Origin: an uncultured Chthoniobacterales bacterium
Lineage (GTDB): Bacteria > Verrucomicrobiota > Verrucomicrobiia > Chthoniobacterales > UBA10450
Length of the DNA stretch: 20,002 nt
Direction: 5' to 3'
NCBI GenBank assembly: GCA_955652255.1
Contig: CATPAW010000138.1
Coordinates: forward strand, 1 to 20,002
A program made the position numbers and the translations under genes. Below, in pieces: positions 1 through 7,209 of the stretch (its first letter is position 1; each line of letters begins with the position of its first letter). The notes beneath the pieces are model-generated. The model saw only the letters and a list, made by a program, of their open reading frames with translations, ran no database searches and was not told where the DNA came from.

Positions 1-1621
1 AATTGTCGATCTTGCCCGTCATCAATCGGCTTTGCGGTTTAGCGTCGCCGACGAGGAAGTAGGTGAGGGGAATCTTCCACTGCAGCGCGGGCGCTTTCGG
101 AAAATGAATTGTGAATCGCTCCTGCGTAAGTGAAATTTTTTCGCCGGCGCGTTTCACTTTGACCACCGGAAATCCCGGCTGCTCCGTCCACGCCGCTGCG
201 ATTTCGTCGACGGGTTTGCCGGAAGCGTCGCTTAACGCATTCCACAAATCCGCCGTAGTCGAGTTCGAGTATTTGTGCGCGGCCATGTAGCGCCGGATGC
301 CGTCACGAAAAGCATTTTCGCCGAGAAAACTCTCGAGCATGAGCAGAATCGCCTGGCCTTTGCGGTAGGTGATGTCGTCGAAGGCGCTGTTGGCCTCCGC
401 CTCGTTCGCGATCGGTTGCTGGATCGCGTGAGTTGTCGATCTGGCATCGCCTTCCATCTCTAATTCCCTGGAGATGCCGGTGCGCCGTGTCGGATCGCGC
501 GGAATAACGTTCTCCAACCAGACTTCCCATTGCGGATTGAAACGGGCGGTGCATTTCGTTCCCATCCACGAGGCAAAACCTTCGTTGAGCCAGAGATTGT
601 CCCACCACGCCATGGTCACGAGATCGCCAAACCACATGTGCGCAGTCTCGTGCGCAATCACTTCGTAAATGCGCTGCTGCGTTACGGCGGAGGATTTCTC
701 GGGATCGAAAAGCAATGCTGATTCGTAGTAAGTAATGCCGCCCCAGTTTTCCATCGCGCCGCCGAATCCGCCGGGAATGGCGATTTGATCGAGCTTGGGC
801 AGCGGATACGGAACGCCGAAGTAGTCGTTGAAATATTCGAGAATCTGCGCCGTGCTTTCGAGCGCGTAACGCCCCCACTCGGCCTTGCCCTTTGTAGTGA
901 TGACGCGAATCTGCGTGCCGGCCGCTTTCGTTTCGATCAAATCCAGCTCGCCGGCGACGAAAACATTCAGGTAACTCGCCATCGGCGGCGTTGGTGCGAA
1001 GCGCACTTCTCTCCCATTGTCGATTTTGCGCTCGCTTTCGACCGGCATGTTCGAAACGGCGAGCCAGTTTTCCGGAACGACAGCGGTCAGCTGAAATCGC
1101 GCGCGAAAACTGGGTTCGTCCCAACACGGGAAAAAGCTCCGCGCATCCGTCGCCTCGAACTGGGTGCCGAGCGCAATCTTTTTCGCGCCCGTACCCTCCT
1201 CTTGATAGCGCATGTAGAAAAGCCCGCGTCCTCGCTGGTTGATTTTGCCGGAAAAACCAAGCGCGAGCATGTGCGGTCCCGCCAGAAGCTGCGATGGAAG
1301 TGCGATCGTGAGCAGTTCGTTTTTATTGTCGATCTTGATCGCGCCTTTCGGAATCGGTTTGTCATCGATCGAGGCATTCGCAATTTCGATTTCAAGCGCA
1401 TTGAGCGTCAGCTCGCGCACGGGACTGCGCACATCGAGCTTCACCGTTTCTGTTCCGGTGAAGGTGAACTTGTCGATGTTGGGAACGATTCGAATGGAAT
1501 ACTCAAGCGGGACAACCTGCTTCGGCAGTTTTCCAGGAGTGCTTTCGAAGTTGAATGGTTTTTCGGCGTTCAATTCAGCTCCAAAAATAAATGAAATCGC
1601 CAGAAGGAAAAGAAGGCGCAT
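1..1621 (-). CDS. M1-family zinc aminopeptidase, exported; C-terminus cut by the window edge
   Basis: This gene encodes a gluzincin that removes N-terminal residues from peptides. About 540 residues are visible and the frame runs open off the left edge; the family is usually around 850. The ATG at 1621 gives a signal peptide (MRLLFLLAISFIFG, then AELNAE), so the enzyme is probably periplasmic or outer-membrane associated. Family hallmarks are present: the exopeptidase motif GAMEN (residues 288-292), the zinc site HETAH (324-328) with the third ligand Glu347 in NEGF at the normal spacing, and a candidate catalytic Tyr419 in TYRKG. It lies last in a minus-strand chain after a sigma factor, an anti-sigma-like protein and a small exported protein, separated from the latter by a palindromic repeat (1665-1727). 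It carries two exact copies of the dispersed 10-mer plus three one-mismatch copies. Family assignment is secure; substrate is unknown. Confidence 0.93.
   Translation of the reverse strand, partial: MRLLFLLAISFIFGAELNAEKPFNFESTPGKLPKQVVPLEYSIRIVPNIDKFTFTGTETVKLDVRSPVRELTLNALEIEIANASIDDKPIPKGAIKIDNKNELLTIALPSQLLAGPHMLALGFSGKINQRGRGLFYMRYQEEGTGAKKIALGTQFEATDARSFFPCWDEPSFRARFQLTAVVPENWLAVSNMPVESERKIDNGREVRFAPTPPMASYLNVFVAGELDLIETKAAGTQIRVITTKGKAEWGRYALESTAQILEYFNDYFGVPYPLPKLDQIAIPGGFGGAMENWGGITYYESALLFDPEKSSAVTQQRIYEVIAHETAHMWFGDLVTMAWWDNLWLNEGFASWMGTKCTARFNPQWEVWLENVIPRDPTRRTGISRELEMEGDARSTTHAIQQPIANEAEANSAFDDITYRKGQAILLMLESFLGENAFRDGIRRYMAAHKYSNSTTADLWNALSDASGKPVDEIAAAWTEQPGFPVVKVKRAGEKISLTQERFTIHFPKAPALQWKIPLTYFLVGDAKPQSRLMTGKIDN
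4..13 (+). repeat. Dispersed 10-mer copy 1
   Basis: TGTCGATCTT, flanked AAT...GCC. It lies in the aminopeptidase gene and is read on the coding strand as GKIDN. Confidence 0.8.
1327..1336 (+). repeat. Dispersed 10-mer copy 2
   Basis: Exact copy in the aminopeptidase gene, read as IKIDNK. One-mismatch copies in the same gene lie at 434-443, 1018-1027 and 1471-1480. Confidence 0.8.
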
Positions 1622-1664
1622 CTCCGCCACTAAACCGCACGCGGTCGAATTTGCACCTGGAAAT

Positions 1665-1727
1665 GGTAGGGGTGGACCGCTGGGCCGTCCGTGAGGTTGT
1701 CGGCCCGCCCGGCCGTCGCGCCCTACC
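1665..1727. repeat. REP-like palindromic element, GGTAGGG...CCCTACC ends
   Basis: This 63-bp GC-rich element has terminal inverted repeats GGTAGGG (1665-1671) and CCCTACC (1721-1727) and smaller internal palindromes: GGAC/GTCC near 1674-1690 and CGGCC/GGCCG near 1701-1715. It lies between the small exported protein and the aminopeptidase gene, and its right end touches the stop codon of the former. A second element with the same ends lies at 13336-13400. It may act as an mRNA-stabilising or terminating hairpin between the two genes. Confidence 0.6.
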
Positions 1728-2170
1728 TATTGAACGACCAACACGAGCAGCAATTGCCCGCCGCCTACCTGCGGACCTTTGATCACGAGCGGGCTGCGCT
1801 TGTTCAGCTTTGTGTCCATCTCGAGCAAAAGCTCCCGTTCCTTGAAAAGTTTCAGGTTTAAAACGTAGCCGGTTTCGGTCTCTCCCCGCGCATCAACGTG
1901 CAGGGCGAAATATTTGCTGGAAGCAAGCCAGTCTTCTTCGCCGGTTTTGAGGGTTTTGCGGGACTGGCCGATGACCTGGAATTGATTGTAGCCAAAAAGT
2001 TCTTTCAGCGTTTCTTCGATGCGCGTTAGTTCGGCCGGAATGGGCGCCGGCTGAGGAACGTTCTCAGCCATGACTAGGCCGCTCCAAACGGTGTCGGCGG
2101 CGTTTGTCGAATCAACCGGGCTTATCGCCAGCGCGAGCAAGGCGGTGACGACGAAAGCGCAATTTCGCAT
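1727..2170 (-). CDS. Small exported protein, unknown function
   Basis: I do not recognise this 147-residue protein. It begins with a clear signal peptide (MRNCAFVVTALLALAISPVDSTNA), so it is exported. The mature part contains a Glu/Lys-rich helix-like stretch (IEETLKELFGYNQFQVIGQ) followed by alternating polar and hydrophobic residues that look like a small beta domain, and ends in GGGQLLLVLVVQ. It starts 6 bp after the stop of the anti-sigma-like gene, so it is almost certainly cotranscribed with it. The operon position suggests it belongs to the response controlled by the sigma factor, possibly as an envelope partner of the aminopeptidase; that is inference. Confidence 0.75.
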   Translation of the reverse strand: MRNCAFVVTALLALAISPVDSTNAADTVWSGLVMAENVPQPAPIPAELTRIEETLKELFGYNQFQVIGQSRKTLKTGEEDWLASSKYFALHVDARGETETGYVLNLKLFKERELLLEMDTKLNKRSPLVIKGPQVGGGQLLLVLVVQ

Positions 2171-2176
2171 GAACCA

Positions 2177-2689
2177 TTATTTTGCTGCGTAATCGGCAGG
2201 CAAGGACTGCAATCCCTCGACCCACAGCACGGTGACCTTGTCTTCTTTCGTCTCGAACATGGAGATCGTTGCATTCGGGCTGACCGCGGGATCGACGCGC
2301 GCATTCAGGATCTGCGTGAGATACTGCGATTGTTCGCCCGGATTCCTGTCACGCAGGACGAAGGCGGCGCAGATTACAAAAGCCGCGAGCGAGGCCGCGC
2401 CGGACCAAGCCAACCGCCGCACCGTCCACCATGTCGATCTTTCACCATGTCGATCTTGCGACGCGGTCTCTCGTCCGATCCGCTCCCGCAATTGATGACT
2501 AAAAAATTCTTCATTGCTCATCGTCTGCGCGCCGAGTTGTTCCTTCAGTAGCGCGCCGAGTTTTTGCGCATCGTGCTTTTCCGCTTCGGCGGCGGCTTTG
2601 TCCGGCAGAGACGCTTCGAAGTTGACAAGTTCCTTGCCGCTCAACTGGCCGTCGAGCCAGGCTGTCCACTTTTGCTCAAATGTTTTCAT
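2177..2689 (-). CDS. Probable membrane-anchored anti-sigma factor
   Basis: This 170-residue protein is called from position and architecture, not a diagnostic motif. The N-terminal 90 residues are charged and helical, as expected of a cytoplasmic sigma-binding domain. One membrane segment follows (about residues 93-112, AWSGAASLAAFVICAAFVL), then a roughly 58-residue extracytoplasmic tail. The His-x3-Cys-x2-Cys signature of zinc anti-sigma factors is absent, so it would be a non-zinc type. Its start codon lies inside the sigma gene (14-bp overlap), the usual coupling of such pairs. The gene holds a tandem duplication of the dispersed motif at 2427-2458, read as QDRH and ERST around residues 78-86 in the linker just before the membrane helix. 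Confidence 0.68.
   Translation of the reverse strand: MKTFEQKWTAWLDGQLSGKELVNFEASLPDKAAAEAEKHDAQKLGALLKEQLGAQTMSNEEFFSHQLRERIGRETASQDRHGERSTWWTVRRLAWSGAASLAAFVICAAFVLRDRNPGEQSQYLTQILNARVDPAVSPNATISMFETKEDKVTVLWVEGLQSLPADYAAK
2427..2458 (+). repeat. Tandem 16-bp duplication with two dispersed 10-mers (copies 3 and 4)
   Basis: Two adjacent 16-bp units, CACCATGTCGATCTTT and CACCATGTCGATCTTG, differ at one base. Exact 10-mers lie at 2432-2441 and 2448-2457. In the anti-sigma gene they are read in different frames, as ERST and QDRH. Confidence 0.8.
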
Positions 2690-3287
2690 AAACGTCTCGC
2701 AATAAATTTTGCAGTTTCTTGCGCGCGTAAAAAAGGCGCGACATCACCGTGCCGATGGAACAGCCCAGCGTCTCGGCGATTTCGTGGTATTGCATGTCTT
2801 CAATTTCCTTCATCAAAATGACGGCGCGATGTTCGGGGGAAAGCTGGCCGATAGCATTGTCGATCTTCGCGCGAATTTCGTTTCGCTCCATGCGTTCGTG
2901 CGGTAACGGTTCCGCTTTCGGCACCGTCCTGGACGCGGGATCGATTTCTTTCAACTGAATGGAATCGTCAAACTCTGAGCCCGCCCCTTTGATTTGTTTT
3001 TTGCGCAGCCAATCGATCGTCACGTTCATGACGATGCGATAAACCCAGGTGTAAAAAGAGGAATGACGGCGGAAGCGCTTGATCGATTTCCAAGCTTTGA
3101 CAAAGCTCTCCTGTGCCAGGTCCCAGGCGTCCTGTTCGTTATGGACCATATTATAGATCATGGCGAATACGCGTGTTCGGTAGCGGCTCACGAGCTCGTC
3201 GAAGGCTTCGGCCTGGCCGGCCTGACATCGCTTGACCAGTTCCAGGTCCGATACATCGACTTGAGCCAGAGTCGCTTCCGTTTCCAT
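2676..3287 (-). CDS. ECF-type RNA polymerase sigma factor (RpoE-like)
   Basis: This 203-residue protein directs RNA polymerase to a specific set of promoters. Region 2 spans about residues 34-97 and includes the core-binding and -10 recognition stretch (DAWDLAQESFVKAWKSI, then FYTWVYRIVMNVTIDWLRK). Region 4 spans about 142-195 with a helix-turn-helix (YHEIAETLGCSIGTVMSRLFYARKKL). No sigma region 1 or 3 is present, as in group 4 sigmas, and the length is normal. It is translationally coupled to the downstream anti-sigma-like gene. The exact 10-mer repeat at 2858-2867 lies in the sequence coding KIDNA at the start of region 4. Confidence 0.95.
   Translation of the reverse strand: METEATLAQVDVSDLELVKRCQAGQAEAFDELVSRYRTRVFAMIYNMVHNEQDAWDLAQESFVKAWKSIKRFRRHSSFYTWVYRIVMNVTIDWLRKKQIKGAGSEFDDSIQLKEIDPASRTVPKAEPLPHERMERNEIRAKIDNAIGQLSPEHRAVILMKEIEDMQYHEIAETLGCSIGTVMSRLFYARKKLQNLLRDVYENI
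2858..2867 (+). repeat. Dispersed 10-mer copy 5
   Basis: Exact copy in the sigma factor gene, read as AKIDNA. Confidence 0.8.
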
Positions 3288-3325
3288 AATTCGACGGGAG
3301 CCGGAGCTATTTCATTCAACAGCCT

Positions 3326-4141
3326 TTAACGGCTGTCGAAACGGCGTCGCCACTCGCCGCGATATTCACCCATCAGACTGATGATGCCGTCGCGGACCTG
3401 GAAGAGTCGTTTTTGCAAAACCGAATGCTGAGCCGCCGTGATTAGTTTCTCGTAGAGAAGCTGGGCGGCCGCGTCCATCGATATCGTGATCGCTTTCAAT
3501 GCCCGCTTCAGATAAGCAATGGTCATCCCGATTTCATCGACATCGTCATCGCTCAGGGCCGCGGCGAGTTTCGCGCTGGCCAGTGCGGAATGAGTGGCCA
3601 GTTTAACGGCGGCAGGTTCGTTTTGAAGCATCGCGTCTTCATCGAAAAGTTGATCGATCCAAACCGTGAGCGCGAACGCTGCCCTATACAGATTATGGTA
3701 CTCAAAAGTTTCCGGCGGCGGCGGCGTTCGTCTTTGCTCTTCGTCGCTCGATGATTCGTCGTCGCTTGAGCGCCAATCCTCGTTCACGAGTGCGTCCACT
3801 TCTGCGTCCCAGCCCTTATCATCGAGCAACTGCGACCAGCCCATTTCCCGCGCGATGATCTCGTCCCGCTGCGGATCATCAATGTACTTTTCCAACAGCT
3901 CCATGTATTTCTCCGTCTTTTGGTCCTGCTGCTGGAGAAAACGCTCCCAGTCGTACTCATCCCAGACTCTTTCCGGTTCGCGATCGTAACTGGGCATGAT
4001 GTTGACTAAACGCCAGCTTCTGTGTGCGCGCAAAAGGTTTTGCAGTGGCGGCAGATCGTTTCGTGGCTCACGACCACGGTCGTTTTTGACCGACTCGTAG
4101 ATGTCCGCGTAAGTTGCCGCGATCCACCCAATCGATCTCAT
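3326..4141 (-). CDS. Unknown acidic, helix-rich protein
   Basis: I do not recognise this protein (271 residues from the ATG at 4141). It is probably soluble: no signal peptide or membrane segment. The N-terminal half is rich in Asp/Glu/Trp (for example RVWDEYDWERFLQQQDQ) and is followed by a low-complexity linker (SSDDESSSDEEQRRTPPPPE). The C-terminal half looks fully alpha-helical. The start is uncertain: the ATG at 4141 overlaps the ATG of the divergent flavoprotein gene at 4140, while an in-frame ATG at 3997 (MPSYDREPERVW) would leave about 140 bp for divergent promoters. Neither has an obvious ribosome-binding site. It lies 38 bp before the sigma gene on the same strand and may share its transcript. 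Confidence 0.65.
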   Translation of the reverse strand: MRSIGWIAATYADIYESVKNDRGREPRNDLPPLQNLLRAHRSWRLVNIMPSYDREPERVWDEYDWERFLQQQDQKTEKYMELLEKYIDDPQRDEIIAREMGWSQLLDDKGWDAEVDALVNEDWRSSDDESSSDEEQRRTPPPPETFEYHNLYRAAFALTVWIDQLFDEDAMLQNEPAAVKLATHSALASAKLAAALSDDDVDEIGMTIAYLKRALKAITISMDAAAQLLYEKLITAAQHSVLQKRLFQVRDGIISLMGEYRGEWRRRFDSR

Positions 4142-5840
4142 GGCTGACGAAGATAAGGACGAGCAATTTTACCGCGATACAGAGAGCATCGCCTTCCCGA
4201 AACTCGACGATTACCAACTCGCGGTGCTGGAGCCGCTGGGAAAGCGGCGCACGCTGCAGAGTGGCGAGTTCGTCTTCAAGGCAGGGCAGCGCGATCTCGG
4301 GCTAACGGTTATTCTGCGTGGCGAAATCGAAGTTTTTGAAGCACGCGAAGGCACGGAACAAATTCTCGCCACAGGGGGAGAGCGCGATTTCATCGGCGAC
4401 GTCGCAATGCTCCAGGGCACCTCCGCGTTGGCCAGTGCGCGCGTGAAGTCGGAAGAGTCCGAAATTCTGGAAGTTCCGGCGGTCGAAATCCGCCGCGCGC
4501 TCGCCGAGCTCCCCGGTGTGGGCGAGCCCATTGTGAACGCTCTCATCATGCGCCGCCGGCGGCTCCGCCGCGACCACGAGTTCGCCGGGCTCCGCGTCAT
4601 CGCGTTGCGTGACACGCGCGAGGGCCATCAGCTCCACGATTTTCTCGACAAGAATCACATCCCGCATCGGCTGATCGAATTCGAGAGCGAGCAAGGGAAG
4701 GCACTCGGCAAGCGGCTGCACTTGACGACTCGCGATTTGCCCGCGCTTATCACCGCGACTGGCGCTCCGCTGCGCCGGCCATCGCTGCGCGAAGTTGCGC
4801 AAGTGGCTGGGTTGCTCCGTCCGCTCGTGCAAGAAGGCGAGAGCGAGATTCTGTGTGACCTAACTATCGTCGGCGCCGGTCCGGCGGGTCTTGCCGCAGC
4901 GGTCTACGCGGCGTCGGAGGGATTGAAAACGGTGGTCCTGGAAAGCTACGCGCCCGGAGGCCAGGCTGGCTCCTCTTCCTTGATCGAAAACTTTTTCGGC
5001 TTCCCCACCGGAATCAGCGGTGGAGATTTGACCTATCGCGCGCAGCTTCAGGCCTACCGATTCGGCGCGAAGTTTTCCACGCCGGCGCAGGCCCTTTCGC
5101 TCGACTACCACGATGGCGGAGAGTATCGCGCGAGCCTGCAAATCGAAGGTTGCCCTGCCACCCTGCGCGCGAAATGCGTCCTCATCGCGACAGGTGCAGA
5201 TTACCGGCGCTTAGACGCAGAGAACCGCGAGCAGTTCGAAGGTTCGGGGGTTTATTATGCCGCGACTGCGCTCGAAGGTCAGCTCTGCCGCGGCGCGACC
5301 GTGATTGTCGCCGGCGGCGGCAATTCGGCCGGACAAGCCGCCATGTTCCTCTCCCAAGGCGCGGCGAAAGTATTGCTCGTCATCCGCGGCGACGATCTTT
5401 CGAAAAGCATGTCGAGCTATCTCTCGCGGCGCGTGGAGGCACGCGAAAACATCGAGCTCCTGCGCCACACCGAGATTCGAAAAATGACCGGCGGCAAAAT
5501 GCTCCAAGCGGTCGAACTGGAAAATACGGAGACGCACGAGCGGCGCATCGTGAAAACTCCGGCGATTTTTTCCATGATCGGTGCAAATCCATGCACAAAT
5601 TGGTTGCCGCCCCAAATCGAACGCGACGAAAAACGCTTCATCAAAACCGGACCCGCAGTCGCTCATGCACCGGCGTGGAAAGGGAGCGCGCGCCTGCCCG
5701 GCCCGCTCGAGACCAGCCTTCCCGGAATCTTCGCTGCGGGCGATGTGCGCTCCGGCTCGGTGAAACGTTGCGCCGCTGCTGTCGGCGAAGGCGGCATGGC
5801 GATCGCGGGCGTGCATGACGCCCTCGGCACTTTCGCGTGA
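4140..5840 (+). CDS. Thioredoxin-reductase-like FAD oxidoreductase with N-terminal cNMP-binding-like domain
   Basis: This 566-residue protein has three parts. Residues 20-140 resemble a cyclic-nucleotide-binding beta-barrel (SGEFVFKAGQRDLGLTVILRGEIEVFE, then FIGDVAMLQGTSALASARV). Residues 150-235 form a small region with a thioredoxin-fold look but no CxxC. From about 240 to the end comes an FAD/NAD(P)H disulfide-reductase module with GAGPAG (245-250), a second nucleotide site GGGNSAGQAAMFL and the FAD-closing GDVRSGSVKRCAAAVGEGGMA. In thioredoxin reductases the redox-active CATC follows GV.Y; here that place reads YYAATALEG (AATA at 374-377), so the disulfide is missing. It is therefore probably not a classical thioredoxin reductase, and its substrate is unknown. 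It ends 6 bp from the convergent rlmN gene. Confidence 0.87.
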   Translation: MADEDKDEQFYRDTESIAFPKLDDYQLAVLEPLGKRRTLQSGEFVFKAGQRDLGLTVILRGEIEVFEAREGTEQILATGGERDFIGDVAMLQGTSALASARVKSEESEILEVPAVEIRRALAELPGVGEPIVNALIMRRRRLRRDHEFAGLRVIALRDTREGHQLHDFLDKNHIPHRLIEFESEQGKALGKRLHLTTRDLPALITATGAPLRRPSLREVAQVAGLLRPLVQEGESEILCDLTIVGAGPAGLAAAVYAASEGLKTVVLESYAPGGQAGSSSLIENFFGFPTGISGGDLTYRAQLQAYRFGAKFSTPAQALSLDYHDGGEYRASLQIEGCPATLRAKCVLIATGADYRRLDAENREQFEGSGVYYAATALEGQLCRGATVIVAGGGNSAGQAAMFLSQGAAKVLLVIRGDDLSKSMSSYLSRRVEARENIELLRHTEIRKMTGGKMLQAVELENTETHERRIVKTPAIFSMIGANPCTNWLPPQIERDEKRFIKTGPAVAHAPAWKGSARLPGPLETSLPGIFAAGDVRSGSVKRCAAAVGEGGMAIAGVHDALGTFA

Positions 5841-5846
5841 CCGTGG

Positions 5847-6932
5847 TTAAGCGGTGATCTGCCGCCGCTCTTCCCGATTGGTTTGCAATCGCAACTGACC
5901 GCAAGCTGCTTCGATGTCGTGACCTTTTTCGCGTCGCAACGTTGCCGCAATTCCGGCCGCGCGTAAGATCGACAAGAAGTTTTCCTGGCGATTACGTGAT
6001 GGTCGCGACCACGGCAGGCCGTCCACCGTGTTGTAGGGAATTAAATTCACTTTCGCCGAGAGTCTTCGCGCGTGTTTTGCAAGCAGATGCGCTTGCTCGT
6101 CCGAATCGTTCACGCCGGCGATCAAAATGTATTCGAACGTCAGCCGCTGCTTTTTGCGCGAAGTGTAGTAATCGCAAGCTGAAAGCAACATGTCGATGTT
6201 GTAACGGCGATTGATTGGCATGATACGGTCGCGTACTTCGTCCGTCGCTCCGTGCAACGAAACAGCGAGGCGAACTTGCGTCGGTTCGTCGGCTAGTTTT
6301 CGAATTTGTGGCGCGAGTCCGCTGGTCGAAACCGTAATGTGCCGCGCGCCGATCCCGAGGCCCCATGGCGAATTGATGATCCGGATTGCGCGCGTCAAGT
6401 TCTCGAAGTTAGCGAACGGTTCACCCATTCCCATGAAAACGATATTGTCGATCTTTTCCCCGCTCGCGCGCTCGACCGCGATGATTTGATCGACAATTTC
6501 GTTCGCGCGCAGGTTTCTCGAAAATCCCTCCAGTCCGCTCGCGCAAAATTTGCACCCATAAGCGCAGCCCACTTGGGTCGAGATGCAAATCGTGCGCCGG
6601 TCCGATTTTTTACCGTAAAGAGCCGGTGAGGCCGGAATTAAAACCGACTCGATAAGATTGCCATCCGGCAGCCGAAACAAAAATTTCTGCGTCGAATCTT
6701 TCGACCCGAGCACGCGAACGATGTCGATCTTGTCGAACGAAAATTGCCGCGCAAGTTCTGCGCGCAAAGATTGCGGCAAGTCCGTCATCTCGTCGAAGGA
6801 GGTGACTCGCTGTTTGTGAAGCCAATCGGCGATCTGACCTGCGCGATATTTTGGCTCGCCCAGTTCGCCAAGCTTTTCTTGGAGCTCTTCGAGTCGCAAA
6901 GATTTTATGTCGATCTTACCGGCGCGCGTCAC
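5847..6932 (-). CDS. rlmN: Dual-specificity RNA methyltransferase RlmN (23S rRNA A2503 / tRNA A37)
   Basis: This radical-SAM enzyme methylates C2 of adenosine 2503 in 23S rRNA and A37 in some tRNAs. At 361 residues it has normal length. The [4Fe-4S] cysteines are C123, C127 and C130 (CAYGCKFC). The two mechanistic cysteines are also present: C116 (TICIS) and C344 (EAACGQL). MGMGEP and the VSLHGATDEVRDRIMPINR stretch are typical. Translation starts with GTG at 6932, and a TAGAAT hexamer lies only 5 bases before it. The gene carries four exact copies of the dispersed 10-mer, the densest in the window: three read KID(I/N) and one, in the opposite orientation, reads LSIL. Confidence 0.96.
   Translation of the reverse strand: MTRAGKIDIKSLRLEELQEKLGELGEPKYRAGQIADWLHKQRVTSFDEMTDLPQSLRAELARQFSFDKIDIVRVLGSKDSTQKFLFRLPDGNLIESVLIPASPALYGKKSDRRTICISTQVGCAYGCKFCASGLEGFSRNLRANEIVDQIIAVERASGEKIDNIVFMGMGEPFANFENLTRAIRIINSPWGLGIGARHITVSTSGLAPQIRKLADEPTQVRLAVSLHGATDEVRDRIMPINRRYNIDMLLSACDYYTSRKKQRLTFEYILIAGVNDSDEQAHLLAKHARRLSAKVNLIPYNTVDGLPWSRPSRNRQENFLSILRAAGIAATLRREKGHDIEAACGQLRLQTNREERRQITA
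5965..5974 (-). repeat. Dispersed 10-mer copy 6
   Basis: Exact copy on the minus strand in rlmN, read in gene sense as LSIL. Confidence 0.8.
6446..6455 (+). repeat. Dispersed 10-mer copy 7
   Basis: Exact copy in rlmN, read as EKIDNI. A one-mismatch copy lies at 6191-6200. Confidence 0.8.
6722..6731 (+). repeat. Dispersed 10-mer copy 8
   Basis: Exact copy in rlmN, read as DKIDIV. Confidence 0.8.
6908..6917 (+). repeat. Dispersed 10-mer copy 9
   Basis: Exact copy in the first codons of rlmN, read as GKIDIK. Confidence 0.8.
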
Positions 6933-6937
6933 ATTTC

Positions 6938-6943
6938 ATTCTA
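6938..6943 (-). promoter_or_regulatory. Candidate -10 element of rlmN
   Basis: On the minus strand TAGAAT (five of six matches to TATAAT) ends 5 bases before the GTG start at 6932. If used, transcription would start at or inside the start codon, giving a leaderless mRNA. No strong -35 is seen; TTTATC lies 16 bases further upstream. Weak on its own, but similar spacing recurs before ssb and the dehydratase gene. Confidence 0.35.
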
Positions 6944-6992
6944 CAAGATTTGCGCTAGAGATAAACGCAAAGCTGGCTAAGGTCTGGTCACT

Positions 6993-7166
6993 GTGAAGCA
7001 ATTCGGTTTTTGCGCGATTTCATTGCTTTTGTTTTTCACTGCCGGCTGCGCGTCGCAAGAGAGTTCCGACACATCCACAACCCAGACGGCGGTCCCCGGA
7101 GAAAAAGTTTCCGATGAAGGTCGTGTCGCACCCGGCACGGGCCCGAACGCGAGTGTGCGTTGGTAA
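6993..7166 (+). CDS. Small lipoprotein, 57 residues, GTG start
   Basis: Reading from the GTG at 6993 gives a 57-residue protein: KQFGFCAISLLLFFTAGC, then a short Ser/Thr/Gly/Pro-rich tail ending in PGTGPNASVRW and a TAA stop. The hydrophobic segment followed by TAG-Cys19 is a plausible lipobox, although the -3 residue is Thr rather than the usual Leu, so the mature product would be a lipid-anchored peptide of about 39 residues. A possible ribosome-binding AAGG lies about 10 bases before the GTG. It precedes the Mpv17-like gene by 43 bp on the same strand. The partner and function are unknown. The gene is easily missed because of its size and GTG start. Confidence 0.6.
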   Translation: MKQFGFCAISLLLFFTAGCASQESSDTSTTQTAVPGEKVSDEGRVAPGTGPNASVRW

Positions 7167-7209
7167 ATTTTTTCTTGATCGGTTAGGCTCTGACCGGACT
7201 ATCTGCGCG

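Noticed and set aside
303..1127. Minus-strand 274-codon frame inside the aminopeptidase region
   Set aside because: It overlaps the aminopeptidase frame that holds GAMEN and HETAH. Its product is Arg/His-rich with no domain features.
785..1594. Plus-strand 269-codon frame opposite the aminopeptidase
   Set aside because: Antisense shadow of a clearly assigned gene; high-GC codon structure explains its length.
5150..5818. Plus-strand 222-codon frame within the flavoprotein gene
   Set aside because: Arg-rich out-of-frame product; the flavoprotein frame carries intact nucleotide-binding motifs through the same bases.
7114..7209. N-terminal extension of the Mpv17-like protein
   Set aside because: It overlaps the lipoprotein gene, is Arg/Cys-rich and lacks membrane-protein character; the ATG at 7210 is a better start.
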